NCBI GenBank assembly: GCA_034419075.1
Contig: DAOULR010000007.1
Location: 164,068-228,067, forward strand
Source of the DNA: E44-bin88 sp034419075
GTDB lineage: Bacteria; Chloroflexota; Dehalococcoidia; Dehalococcoidales; BS750m-G39
Direction: 5' to 3'
Length of the DNA: 64,000 nucleotides
Part shown: piece after piece, positions 14,868 to 23,398 of the stretch
Layout: every line of letters begins with the position of its first letter
Position numbering within the stretch: position 1 is the first letter of the stretch
Notes under the pieces: generated by a model
Databases searched by the model: none
Told to the model about the DNA's origin: nothing
Seen by the model: the letters and a program-made list of their open reading frames with translations, nothing else
Translations under genes and position numbers: made by a program

Positions 14868-16235
14868 TCATGGGTAAGTGGTCTTCATCGGGCCAGCGGA
14901 CAGCATCTCGTCAACCTCTTTGTCTGACATGGAGTAACGCAGGAGAAACTCCTCGTCGGAGACTTCAGGGCCGATGCCCATTTGTTTTCTAATCTCCTTC
15001 ACCGTCGGCTGGGCAAGCTCCTTGTTCAAGAATGCCTTGGCTCGAAGCTGGCTGGTTATCTTGTCCAGTACGTCGGGGTCTATCGGCATATTAGGCTCGC
15101 CAAACCAGCCGGCCACATATTGAAATATGCCATCGGGAACTTGCTTGTAACGCCCGCCGGACATGATATTAATGGTGGCCTGGGTACCGACAAACTGGGA
15201 AAAGGGGGTGACCATAATGGGATAACCCAGTTCCTGACGTACCCTCACCACCTCCTCCAGAACCTCTTCTAGGCGATGCCCCATCTTTACTTCTGCCAGC
15301 TGACGTTTCAGAGTAGACAACATTCCCCCTGGTATCTGGTGCTGGTAGTAATATACGTCATGCTCCACTGGTACCCCTGGCGGGCGGTGCTCCTTTTCGG
15401 CAATCATCTGGAAGTGGGCTGAGTAGGCCTTCAGTGCCTCTTCATCTGCCTTCACGGCATAACCAAGGTGACAGGCGTTATGCATAATGCTCAGTGCTGA
15501 GGGTAATGAGGAGCCGTAGGCGAGAGGAGGGACAGCCACGTGGAAGGTCTTAATACCAAGCTTCATCGCTTCCAGATAGCATAGGGTGGCCAGTCCGGTG
15601 TTGCAGTGGGAGTGAATCTCTAAGGGTAGGCCCTTGATATTCTTTTGAATGGTTGGCACCAGAGTCCGCAACCGGTCAATAGTAAGCAACCCTCCCTGGT
15701 CTTTGAGGTATATGAGGTCGACATCGGGAGAGCTGGCTACTTCTTTTGCCTTCTGGGCGTAGAAATCATCGTTATGCACCGGGCTAATAGAATAAGACAG
15801 GGCAATCATGACCTCATCGATGCCAGCTTCCTTCGCCATCCGCGCAGTGCGGAGGAGGTGGTTTGTCTCATGGGCAGCGTCCATTATCCAGACGCGCCTT
15901 ATGCCGCAGGCCTTTACTGTCTTCAGCACCAGTGCCTGGATAGAGTCTGGCATGCGCTTGAAGCCGATGAAGCGCCGGCCGGTTGTGCCAAAGCTGAGGA
16001 TTGTGTTGGGCATAGCTTTGGAACAGAGCCTTATTCTTTCCCAGGGGTTCTCCTTGTGCCAGCGTACTGATACCCCCATACTCACACTGGCGGCAAAATC
16101 GATGGCCCTAAAGCCAACCTTATCCATTACCGGGGCAATGGGGAGTATCATGCCGGTCTTAATACCAGTGGCATCCCACAGACTCTGATTGCCATCTCGC
16201 GTGGTTACGTCAACGAAATATATTTCACTACTCAT
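14868..16235 (-). CDS. Carboxyltransferase-domain protein (pyruvate/oxaloacetate carboxylase subunit type)
   Basis: A 455-residue protein with an HMGL-like TIM barrel (about 1-290) followed by a PYC/OADA-type conserved carboxylase region (about 300-440). The family start VDVTTRDGNQSLWD holds the metal Asp, and the metal-binding LEIHSHCNTGLA and FHVAVPPLAYGSS segments are present. YLKDQGGLLT stands where carboxyltransferases have the catalytic KDMAGLL. There is no biotin-carrier domain, so a separate carrier would be needed, or the protein has a different aldolase role. It is last in a five-gene operon and overlaps the UPF0261 gene by 4 bp. Confidence 0.83.
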   Translation of the reverse strand: MSSEIYFVDVTTRDGNQSLWDATGIKTGMILPIAPVMDKVGFRAIDFAASVSMGVSVRWHKENPWERIRLCSKAMPNTILSFGTTGRRFIGFKRMPDSIQALVLKTVKACGIRRVWIMDAAHETNHLLRTARMAKEAGIDEVMIALSYSISPVHNDDFYAQKAKEVASSPDVDLIYLKDQGGLLTIDRLRTLVPTIQKNIKGLPLEIHSHCNTGLATLCYLEAMKLGIKTFHVAVPPLAYGSSLPSALSIMHNACHLGYAVKADEEALKAYSAHFQMIAEKEHRPPGVPVEHDVYYYQHQIPGGMLSTLKRQLAEVKMGHRLEEVLEEVVRVRQELGYPIMVTPFSQFVGTQATINIMSGGRYKQVPDGIFQYVAGWFGEPNMPIDPDVLDKITSQLRAKAFLNKELAQPTVKEIRKQMGIGPEVSDEEFLLRYSMSDKEVDEMLSAGPMKTTYP

Positions 16236-17452
16236 AGCCTCATTACTTCCTCGAAGGCAGTAACAATGGCCTGGGCGAAAACCGGGTCATCGATATTGGC
16301 ATCTACCTCTCTTATTTCAATCTCTGCCTTCAACTTCTCTTTAAGCCCATCAACAAAGGCCTGAATGCCTTGGGGGTCATAGAAGTCGCTACCTTCTTTT
16401 TCGATGGATAACCAGCCTCGCTTGGGGATGAGAAACTTGGTCGGGCCTACTGCCTTGTTAAGCTTCTCAGCATAGACTCCGGCGACATTCTTTAATTCCT
16501 CAACATTTAGCCACACTGTTACCCGTAGCGCATCCATAAAATAGTGTTTGCGTTTCTTGAGCTCAGGAGCCAGTTCTTCGGCGGTAAGCCCGGTGCGGGA
16601 AATGGTGTCCACCCCGGCTGGGGCTACTACCTGCGGGGTGCCTTTCCCCCCGGCCACCTCTAAGCGTCGGGGCCAGGAGATTCGCGAGCCGTCGAATTTC
16701 TCATTAGTTATGCTAGAGGGCACCAGGTCAATAACGCCACTGAAGAAGTCTTCCTCGATGAGCTTTTCCATGGCTACCTCTTGCATTCCGCTGGCGTGGA
16801 AACCGATAAACTCGTATTTTTCTCCTAGCATCTCTCTGACATAGCGGGCACAGTTTTCCACATATCCATAGGAAGACATGGCTACCATCGGCTTTCCTCC
16901 CGTGGAGTAGGTAAGGGGAATCTCACCCTCCACCATGCCGCAGATGGCCCCGGCCGCTCTGCTCAGTTGGGCTTTGAGCAAGCTATTAAGGCCTCTAGTA
17001 TCAATCAGAGAATGCATCACGGTTATGCCCGTAGGGGCTAATAAGCGGTTGGCACTGGGCATGGAGGCAACACTGGAGAGGATAAGCTTGGGAATACTGT
17101 AAGGCATTTCTCTCATAATGCTAGCGGCCATCACCGTAGTACTCATGCCACCGATGGAAATCATCCCTTCTACATCTCCCGCCTGACAGAGGGCTTTCAG
17201 TTTAGCTGTTGCCCCCTTAATCATCAGCTCGCTTCCTTTCGCCCTTTCTTGGTAATCCCGTAGCTTTTTTATCTCTGTACCGGCAGCCCGAGCCACTTCG
17301 TCAGCAGTAATGTCTGCTTCCAGACCGAGCTCTCCCCTATAGCCGATGTCAACGATGAAAGGCTGGTGCCCCCGCCTTGAAATAAGTTCCTTTAGGTAGC
17401 TGTTCTCTTCACCTCTGTTATGCAGGGTGCCAATGATGACTATTTTTTTCAA
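16232..17452 (-). CDS. Tm-1-like ATP-binding domain protein (UPF0261)
   Basis: A protein of about 406 residues of the UPF0261/Tm-1 N-terminal family, which binds ATP and has no agreed reaction. It starts MKKIVIIGTLHNRGEE at a TTG (17452-17450) placed 5 nt after GGAAGGAG; an upstream ATG at 17482 exists but would read through this ribosome-binding site. Family features are GMISIGGMSTTVMA, a STGGKPMVAMSSYG segment and VAPAGVDTIS near the middle. In other bacteria these proteins sit beside aldolase or carboxylase-type enzymes, as here, where the downstream carboxyltransferase overlaps it by 4 bp. Confidence 0.84.
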   Translation of the reverse strand: MKKIVIIGTLHNRGEENSYLKELISRRGHQPFIVDIGYRGELGLEADITADEVARAAGTEIKKLRDYQERAKGSELMIKGATAKLKALCQAGDVEGMISIGGMSTTVMAASIMREMPYSIPKLILSSVASMPSANRLLAPTGITVMHSLIDTRGLNSLLKAQLSRAAGAICGMVEGEIPLTYSTGGKPMVAMSSYGYVENCARYVREMLGEKYEFIGFHASGMQEVAMEKLIEEDFFSGVIDLVPSSITNEKFDGSRISWPRRLEVAGGKGTPQVVAPAGVDTISRTGLTAEELAPELKKRKHYFMDALRVTVWLNVEELKNVAGVYAEKLNKAVGPTKFLIPKRGWLSIEKEGSDFYDPQGIQAFVDGLKEKLKAEIEIREVDANIDDPVFAQAIVTAFEEVMRL

Positions 17453-17513
17453 AGTTGCTCCTTCCCCTATATCTAAACCCAATTAGAGAACTTGGCTTCT
17501 AGTTTACCAGATG

Positions 17514-18557
17514 TTACATATCAAGCCCTTCAAACCCCACCCCTTTTGAGATGCGGTCCAACATCAGGTCAACAATCTTGTCAACAGGAGGCTTGGTTTT
17601 AGCGATAACCTCGGGCCGTGTCTGCAGTAGGACGATGCTCTCCGGCAGTGGAACGCCCTCTTCTACCACCCACTCCACGTCCTGAGGCTTACCGAAATGC
17701 TCTTCCAGCACCTTGCCCAATCTGCCTATCTCCCTAGCTTCATCATCGCTCAAACAGAACTGGCTGGTCTTCTCCGCAGGCAGCTCCTCCTCAGCCACCC
17801 CCGCCTCTTTGCAGGTTACGTAGCGGCACTTCGGCCCCAGCTTCCTTTCCTTTATCTCCAGGCCTTCCTTGTCCAGGATGTAAACATCGGGGGTGTAATC
17901 GCCACTGACCACGCTTTCCCCCAACCCCCAGTTGGCCTCGATTATCATCCGTCTAGTATTGCCGGTGTTGGGGTCGGCGGTGAAGATAACCCCGGCTGCC
18001 TGAGCATCCACCATTTTGAGCACAGCGACGCCGATAGGGTCGCTCACAAGAGACATCTTATTCCGGCTACGAAAAGCCAGGGAACGGGGGTTAAAGGTGC
18101 TGGCCCATACCCTCTTGATTTTATCCAGCAGGTCCAACTCACCGACGACGTTAAGACAGGTCTCATACTGGCCGGGGTGGCTGGAGGGACCGGAGGAGCG
18201 CGTTGAGACGGGCACCTCGGTGGCACACCTCCGGCAGAGCTCCTTGTAGTATGAGGCTATCGCCTTTTCCATCTCCTTGGGTATGGCTTTTGATTGCAAA
18301 ATCTGTCGTATATCCGCGCTGGACTGGTTAAACTGCGTAATGTCCTTAGGCTTAGCCCTGGCCAGGTATTTACTGATTTCCTCAATAGCCCCGGTCATAT
18401 CCATAAAATCACGATAGGCATCTATGGAGAGGGCAAACCCGGGGGGAACTTTCAGCCCCATCCTGGTCATCTCACCCAGGTTGGCGCACTTCTTGCCCAC
18501 CAGGTCGTTGTCTTCCCGGCCTAACCCCTCAAACCAGATAACCCAATTCTTAGACAA
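17514..18557 (-). CDS. PEP-synthase-type ATP/pyruvate-binding subunit (N-terminal half only)
   Basis: A 347-residue protein covering the ATP-grasp part of phosphoenolpyruvate synthase: VGKKCANLGEMTRMGLKVPPGFALS at the start, RSSGPSSHPGQYETCLNVVG in the nucleotide-binding region, ANWGLGESVVSGDYTPDVYI and QDVEWVVEEG with QTRPE at the end. The phosphohistidine and PEP-binding domains are missing. They are supplied in part by the protein encoded at 19297-20982, so the two form a split enzyme like the two-subunit phenylphosphate synthase of Thauera. The start is TTG with AAGGTGA upstream. In front lies an isochorismatase-like gene, 13 bp away. Confidence 0.85.
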   Translation of the reverse strand: MSKNWVIWFEGLGREDNDLVGKKCANLGEMTRMGLKVPPGFALSIDAYRDFMDMTGAIEEISKYLARAKPKDITQFNQSSADIRQILQSKAIPKEMEKAIASYYKELCRRCATEVPVSTRSSGPSSHPGQYETCLNVVGELDLLDKIKRVWASTFNPRSLAFRSRNKMSLVSDPIGVAVLKMVDAQAAGVIFTADPNTGNTRRMIIEANWGLGESVVSGDYTPDVYILDKEGLEIKERKLGPKCRYVTCKEAGVAEEELPAEKTSQFCLSDDEAREIGRLGKVLEEHFGKPQDVEWVVEEGVPLPESIVLLQTRPEVIAKTKPPVDKIVDLMLDRISKGVGFEGLDM

Positions 18558-18570
18558 AGCTCACCTTCTA

Positions 18571-19275
18571 CTAAGGCTTCTCGGCTAGCCTGATAGCGTT
18601 CAGAAGCTTTTCCGAGGTTGTCACCCAGCCGAAAAAAGACTGGACGTTGAAAATAGTTGCTTCCTGGGTTTTGCCCGGGCCCAGCTGACTTACCGCGTCA
18701 GCTACCAAGATGGGGAAGTACTCCAGAAAAAATGCATGCCTGAGTGTGGACTCAACACAGATGTTGGTGGCGGTTCCGACAAATACTAGGTACTTCAGGC
18801 CACAGGTCCGCAAAACGATGTCCAGGTTGGTGCCGATAAAGCCGTCATACTTCTGCTTTTGGATAACTATTTCACCCGGTTCCGGGGCCAGTTCCTCAAT
18901 GATATCGGCCCCCCAGCTGCCGTAGATATAGAGTTTATCTCTAATTTCGGGGCGTTGGCGGAGCAAGGCCAGCGCCTTCGATTTATGCCGGTTGGGTGAG
19001 TCCGGGCTACCGATATCGGCCAAGTCGGGGCGACAGCCCATCTGCAGGTATATGACTTTGATCCTCTTCTGCCGCGCCGCGCCGACTATCTCCCGGCAGG
19101 GTTTGATGATTTTACGAGCCGCCGAGATATCCCAGCCGGCCAGTTCCCAGTAGCCGCCCCGGCTGACAAAGGCATTCTGCATATCAACCACGATGACAGC
19201 CGTCTTTGAGAGCTCTATTTCCAAAGGCTCTGGCTCGGCCTGAACCGTCAGCTGGTTATTAGCCTGGCTCACCAC
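18571..19275 (-). CDS. Cysteine hydrolase of the isochorismatase family
   Basis: A 234-residue alpha/beta hydrolase with the Asp-Lys-Cys catalytic set of the isochorismatase-like superfamily: VIVVDMQNAFVSRGG has the Asp, a Lys lies in IQKQKYDGF, and the nucleophile Cys is in FVGTATNICVESTLRHAF. Members hydrolyse amides such as nicotinamide, biuret, N-carbamoylsarcosine or isochorismate; the substrate here is unknown. The start is GTG after GGGAGGAA. It lies between the two halves of the split PEP-synthase-like enzyme, which implies that its product or substrate belongs to the same pathway. Confidence 0.87.
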   Translation of the reverse strand: MVSQANNQLTVQAEPEPLEIELSKTAVIVVDMQNAFVSRGGYWELAGWDISAARKIIKPCREIVGAARQKRIKVIYLQMGCRPDLADIGSPDSPNRHKSKALALLRQRPEIRDKLYIYGSWGADIIEELAPEPGEIVIQKQKYDGFIGTNLDIVLRTCGLKYLVFVGTATNICVESTLRHAFFLEYFPILVADAVSQLGPGKTQEATIFNVQSFFGWVTTSEKLLNAIRLAEKP

Positions 19276-19296
19276 AGTTCCTCCCGATTAAAACGG

Positions 19297-20982
19297 TTAT
19301 TTCCCCCGCATGATATAAACCACGCCGAGGTCACCGTCAACCTTTACCTTGTCGCCGGTCCTAATCTTCTTGGTGGCCTCAACACAGCCGGTGACCGCCG
19401 GAATACCGTACTCCCGGGCCACGATTACGGCGTGACAGAGAGCGCCGCCGCCGTCGGTGATAAGGCCCTCGATTATCTCGAAGGCCGGAGTCCAGGGAGC
19501 GCTGGTCCCCGGTGCCACCAGAATCTCTCCCGGCTTGAGGTCAGCCAATTTCTCCTCGGTCATTATGATGCGGGCGACTCCCTCAACTATCCCCGGAGCT
19601 GAGGCGGCACCGTAGAGGTCGGCCTTCAGCTCCTCCCTGACGATGGGAGCCGAAGTGGAGACGGAGATAGTGGGGTCTTTCCTTATCATCTCCTGCACGC
19701 GCCCCATATTCCCGTAGAAGGGCTTGGGTTCGAGCTTGAGGTATCTCTTCCATTCCCGCTTACGCCGTTTGGCGTAGCGGTGTAGCTTAACCTTCCCCAT
19801 CGGTATCATCGCCCTTTCTATCTCGTCGGCCAGCACGAAGTAGATGTCCTCGGGGTCGTTGATAACATCGGCCTCGGCAAAGCGCCGCCCGATTTCCCTA
19901 GTTATCCACCGCCCCATGCCATGGCCGTAGAGCTCACAGTAGTAGGTATGGTCTTCGCTCCAGACACCTGCGTTCTGGGCAGCCTTCATCAGAGCTTCAA
20001 ACCACCCCCTCTGCTCGGCCGGCACCCTGGCTAGAACCTCCTTTTCTGCCTCTTCCCTTTCCTTGATGGCCCGTTGCCGCCTCTGGTCTATGGTGTAGTT
20101 CCCTTTGGTGGTTATAGCCACCTTTATCAAGGGTATGCCTAGGCGAGGTTCTTCCAGCCAGTTCGGCGTCGCCCAATCCAGCATGCGTTCGTTCCGCCAG
20201 CCATGGACCTCCAGAAAGTCATGGTATTCCCTGAGCCACTTTCTGCCGTCGCTGCTCTTGGCCAACTTGGCCAGTAGCACCCGGTCATCCTTGGTAGTGC
20301 GAAAAAGCTCGGCCACCCCAAGCTCATTGGCCCGGTTGCCCAGCCGCCAGATCTCTTTATTAAACTGGAATAACATACTATCGAAGCCGGCCATTAACCT
20401 GGAAAAAATAGGGTCGGTGTGACCGAAGCCGAGAAACTCCCGGCACATCTGGTCAAACAGGCCGAAGAGGTAAAACGCTGGCATCATTAACTCCATATGT
20501 ATTTCCCACTGGAGCCTGTCCACCTGCATATAATCATCAAAGCAGTCAAGGAGGTCGATGTTGCTCAGCTTCTTGATATCCTGGTACTTCTTCAAGCCGT
20601 ACTTTTTCCTGAGCCCTCTATAGGCTTTCATCAGGTCGACCTTGCGTTTTCCCCAGACAGCGTCGAAGTCCTCAATATAGGGCTTTATCCTCTCCCTGAA
20701 TACCAACTGGCGCTGCTTGGCCTCCTCATCTGAGGTCTCAATCACGGTGGGGTATGGGTACCCATCGATGAACCTTATATCCCAGCCTCTGGTGGTGGGT
20801 AGGCAGAGCCGCTCGGCACCCCGTTGGATGGAGCGGTAGGCCCATCTACCCCAGCTCTCGATAAAGAAAAGGGGTCGCCAAGGCGGTGTGCCGTGGCCGA
20901 CGTCAGCCAGCCACACCGTATAGTTCTTGAGGTCATTCTCCTCATCGAATTCAAACCGCTTTACCCCGTATACAGCTGCCAT
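19297..20982 (-). CDS. PEP-utilising enzyme with phosphohistidine mobile domain (partner subunit)
   Basis: A 561-residue protein. The long N-terminal part (about 1-430) is helical, Trp- and Arg-rich, and resembles the middle of rifampicin phosphotransferase and PEP-synthase-like proteins without an ATP-grasp domain. The C-terminal swivelling domain (about 455-560) contains LVAPGTSAPWTPAF and the phosphohistidine loop GGALCHAVIVAREYGIPAV. ATP binding must come from the 17514-18557 protein. As a pair of about 64 and 38 kDa they mirror phenylphosphate synthase subunits, which activate phenol by phosphorylation, but the substrate here is not known. It is the first gene of the operon. Confidence 0.82.
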   Translation of the reverse strand: MAAVYGVKRFEFDEENDLKNYTVWLADVGHGTPPWRPLFFIESWGRWAYRSIQRGAERLCLPTTRGWDIRFIDGYPYPTVIETSDEEAKQRQLVFRERIKPYIEDFDAVWGKRKVDLMKAYRGLRKKYGLKKYQDIKKLSNIDLLDCFDDYMQVDRLQWEIHMELMMPAFYLFGLFDQMCREFLGFGHTDPIFSRLMAGFDSMLFQFNKEIWRLGNRANELGVAELFRTTKDDRVLLAKLAKSSDGRKWLREYHDFLEVHGWRNERMLDWATPNWLEEPRLGIPLIKVAITTKGNYTIDQRRQRAIKEREEAEKEVLARVPAEQRGWFEALMKAAQNAGVWSEDHTYYCELYGHGMGRWITREIGRRFAEADVINDPEDIYFVLADEIERAMIPMGKVKLHRYAKRRKREWKRYLKLEPKPFYGNMGRVQEMIRKDPTISVSTSAPIVREELKADLYGAASAPGIVEGVARIIMTEEKLADLKPGEILVAPGTSAPWTPAFEIIEGLITDGGGALCHAVIVAREYGIPAVTGCVEATKKIRTGDKVKVDGDLGVVYIMRGK

Positions 20983-21165
20983 TTAGCCTACCCTTTTTCG
21001 CCTCCGAATACTTTATCGCAACGCAAGCGCTTAGTCAATCCGCTACAGAGCACCACCTGGGGCTTGTATGGTGGAAAGAATGCTCTTATAATTAGAATCT
21101 TAATGGATAAACACCAAAAGGGGAAGTGCGCAGGGAGTTCGTTTTTGCTGGTTTTAGAGAGCATC

Positions 21166-21209
21166 ACTTTTAATCAGGGTGTCGCAGGTTTGAGACCTGC
21201 ACGGCCTAC
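21166..21209 (+). repeat. tRNA-Lys 3' end, att repeat copy 3
   Basis: It matches copy 1 at 43 of 44 positions (C to T in the T loop). About 50 bp upstream resembles the sequence before copy 4, including TTTTGCTGGTTTTAG. It lies in the gene-free stretch 20983-21322, which otherwise contains the integrase-end scar at 21210-21265 and nothing else I can identify. Confidence 0.9.
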
Positions 21210-21265
21210 GAAAGCTAAAACAGACTCCCCCCGTACCAAAGAGATGGTTCTTGGAGCACATGATT
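21210..21265 (+). pseudogene. Remnant of an integrase-proximal element end
   Basis: The 56 bp after att copy 3 align with the 57 bp after copy 1. Both have AAAGCTAAAA, a CTCCnCCCG stretch, AGAGATGGTT and GAGCACATGATT in the same order. In copy 1 this leads into the integrase gene; here the similarity stops and no integrase frame follows. It looks like the left end of an older element that has lost its integrase. Confidence 0.65.
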
Positions 21266-21322
21266 TCCCGCATTGATGCTTCTTGGCGGCACCACTAGCT
21301 TTGAGACCAGTGTAGGAAAGTC

Positions 21323-23311
21323 ATGGAAGAGCTTACCCTAGTCAAAGACTTGACCATTATCATGGTGGTGGCTGGTGGAGTCACCCTTCTCTTTCGCTGG
21401 CTGCGCCAGCCGGTGATACTGGGCTATTTGATTGCCGGGGTGCTCATCGGGCCCTACACATTTCCGGTGCCGCCCGTCAGCGACGTCCACACCATAAGTC
21501 TGCTGGCCGATATCGGCATTATCCTGGTTCTCTTCACGCTGGGCCTTGAGTTCAGCTGGGACAGAATCCGCGAGGTCGGCCTCTCGGTGGTGGTGATTGG
21601 CGTTATCGAGATTACCACCATGATTTGCTTGGGCTACTCGCTGGGGCGGCTGATGGGTTGGTCATCGACAGAAGCCATCTTCCTCGGCGCCGCCCTGCAC
21701 ATAAGCAGCTCGGCCATAATCGTCAAGATACTGAGGGACTCGGGGAAACTAGGTCTGCCGTCCTCCCGGCTTACCGTGGGCATTCTTGTCGTCGAAGACT
21801 TCGCCGCCATCGCCATCATCGCCCTGCTTTCCGGTATCGCCACCACCGGTGCCGCCGATTTCGGCGACATCGGCTCGCTGGTGCTGAGACTGGTCCTTTT
21901 CATCGTGGCCTCGCTGGTCTTCGGCGCCATACTGGTGCCCAGAATCATTAATTTCACCCATCGCTTCCGCTCCAATGAGGCCCTGCTTATCATCAGTCTT
22001 GGGCTATGCTTTGCCATGGCCCTAATCAGCAACTCACTGGGGCTGTCGGTAGCCGCCGGCGCCTTCCTCATGGGGGCTTTAATCGGCGATACCAAGCACT
22101 CCGAGGCCATCATCAATATACTGACCCCGGTGCGGCAGATGTTCGCCGCCATCTTTTTCGTGGCCATCGGCATGCTGGTCAATATCTTTGAGTTCCGGGA
22201 TTTTATCGTCCCCGCCATTATCGTCTCCAGCGTCTTCATCTTGGGAAAAGTCATCAGCAATACCGGGGCGACCTTCATCTCCGGCCGTAGCGGGCGGACG
22301 TCGCTGGAGGTGGGCATGAGCATGCCCCAGATGGGGGAGTTCTCGCTGGTTATCACCAAGGTTGGCGTTGACCGCGGCGTGGTCATGTCTAGTCTCTACC
22401 CGGTGATTGCCCTCTCCACTGCCCTGACCTCGGTAACCACGCCTTATATCATGCGCTCGGTGAACTTAGTTGCCCGCTTCCTCGACCGCCGCTCGCCGGG
22501 GCTTTTGAAGATATACGTCTCCCGCCTGGCGGACTGGTTTAAGGCACTGAGAGACGCCTTCAGCCGCCGCACCCCCGCTGCCCTGGCCATCCGGCACGCC
22601 ATTAAGAACATGGTCATCAACCTCTTAATCGTGATGGTCCTTATCAGCGTAGGCACTTTTAGTCTCAGCTTCGTCGACGACCTAGCCCACCTCACCGGTA
22701 TTCGCCCCGACATCATCGGCCTTTTGCTGGGCTTTGTGGTAGTGATGCTATGCGTGCCGTCGTTCGTGATTATCTGGCGGAACGTCTGCAGTCTGGTCGA
22801 CGACCTCATCGAACACGTAATTATTCCCCGCGTTTCGGACAAGGTGTGGAAGACCGAGACACTGCACGTCCTTCTGCGCGACAGCATCGTGATTTTGCTG
22901 GCCATATTCGCCGGGGTGTGGTTCAGCCCCTTGATTATCGGGGTGCTTAAATTCGGGGTCTCCGGCTGGGCCATTCCCGCTTTTCTTTTAGCCGTCCTCA
23001 TCTATCTAGTGGCCCGCTCGCTCTCCGATATCCACGAACAGCTCGAGGGAACCTTCAGGCGGACGCTGCTGGGGGAAGAATACCTGTCCACCTCGCAAAC
23101 AGCCAACCTGCTCGGCATTCACCGCGACGAGGTGGCTCGGCTGGTCCGTAAAAAGAGATTGCCAGCGATCAGAATTGGGCATCGCTGGTATGTCGATAGA
23201 GCCGAGGTCGAGAAGCTCAAGAAAACCCTTAAGCCACAGCTAAAAGCCAGCAAACCTGACGATGGGACAGATGAAGATAGCGCCAAAGGCGAAAAGACTT
23301 TAGACCGTTGA
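21323..23311 (+). CDS. Kef-type cation/proton antiporter with C-terminal DNA-binding-type HTH
   Basis: A 662-residue membrane protein of the CPA2 family. About eleven helices in residues 1-385 carry family segments such as GYLIAGVLIGPYTFP, FTLGLEFSW, LVVEDFAAIAIIALL and SLGLSVAAGAFLMGALIG. Four more helices follow at about 420-570. Residues about 590-640 form an excisionase/MerR-type helix-turn-helix (YLSTSQTANLLGIHRDEVARLVRKKRLPAIRIGHRWYVDR) in place of the usual TrkA-N regulatory domain. The gene is the first of segment 3. An HTH on an antiporter tail is odd and may bind DNA or act as a protein interaction module. Confidence 0.87.
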   Translation: MEELTLVKDLTIIMVVAGGVTLLFRWLRQPVILGYLIAGVLIGPYTFPVPPVSDVHTISLLADIGIILVLFTLGLEFSWDRIREVGLSVVVIGVIEITTMICLGYSLGRLMGWSSTEAIFLGAALHISSSAIIVKILRDSGKLGLPSSRLTVGILVVEDFAAIAIIALLSGIATTGAADFGDIGSLVLRLVLFIVASLVFGAILVPRIINFTHRFRSNEALLIISLGLCFAMALISNSLGLSVAAGAFLMGALIGDTKHSEAIINILTPVRQMFAAIFFVAIGMLVNIFEFRDFIVPAIIVSSVFILGKVISNTGATFISGRSGRTSLEVGMSMPQMGEFSLVITKVGVDRGVVMSSLYPVIALSTALTSVTTPYIMRSVNLVARFLDRRSPGLLKIYVSRLADWFKALRDAFSRRTPAALAIRHAIKNMVINLLIVMVLISVGTFSLSFVDDLAHLTGIRPDIIGLLLGFVVVMLCVPSFVIIWRNVCSLVDDLIEHVIIPRVSDKVWKTETLHVLLRDSIVILLAIFAGVWFSPLIIGVLKFGVSGWAIPAFLLAVLIYLVARSLSDIHEQLEGTFRRTLLGEEYLSTSQTANLLGIHRDEVARLVRKKRLPAIRIGHRWYVDRAEVEKLKKTLKPQLKASKPDDGTDEDSAKGEKTLDR

Positions 23312-23398
23312 CTAAGTACTATGGCGTATCCTTCAGCGAATAGGATATAATGCTATTAGAGTCTTTTGAGGATGAACGGCAGAGCTTTTGTACGGAAA

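Noticed and set aside
17453..17482. ATG at 17482 as start of the UPF0261 gene
   Set aside because: The ribosome-binding site GGAAGGAG lies inside that extension and fits the TTG at 17452, where the family sequence begins.
21634..22386. Long reverse-strand frame within the antiporter gene
   Set aside because: It is antisense to a full-length conserved protein, its composition is rich in Ser/Thr/Arg/Met as expected from a shadow frame, and it has no ribosome-binding site.
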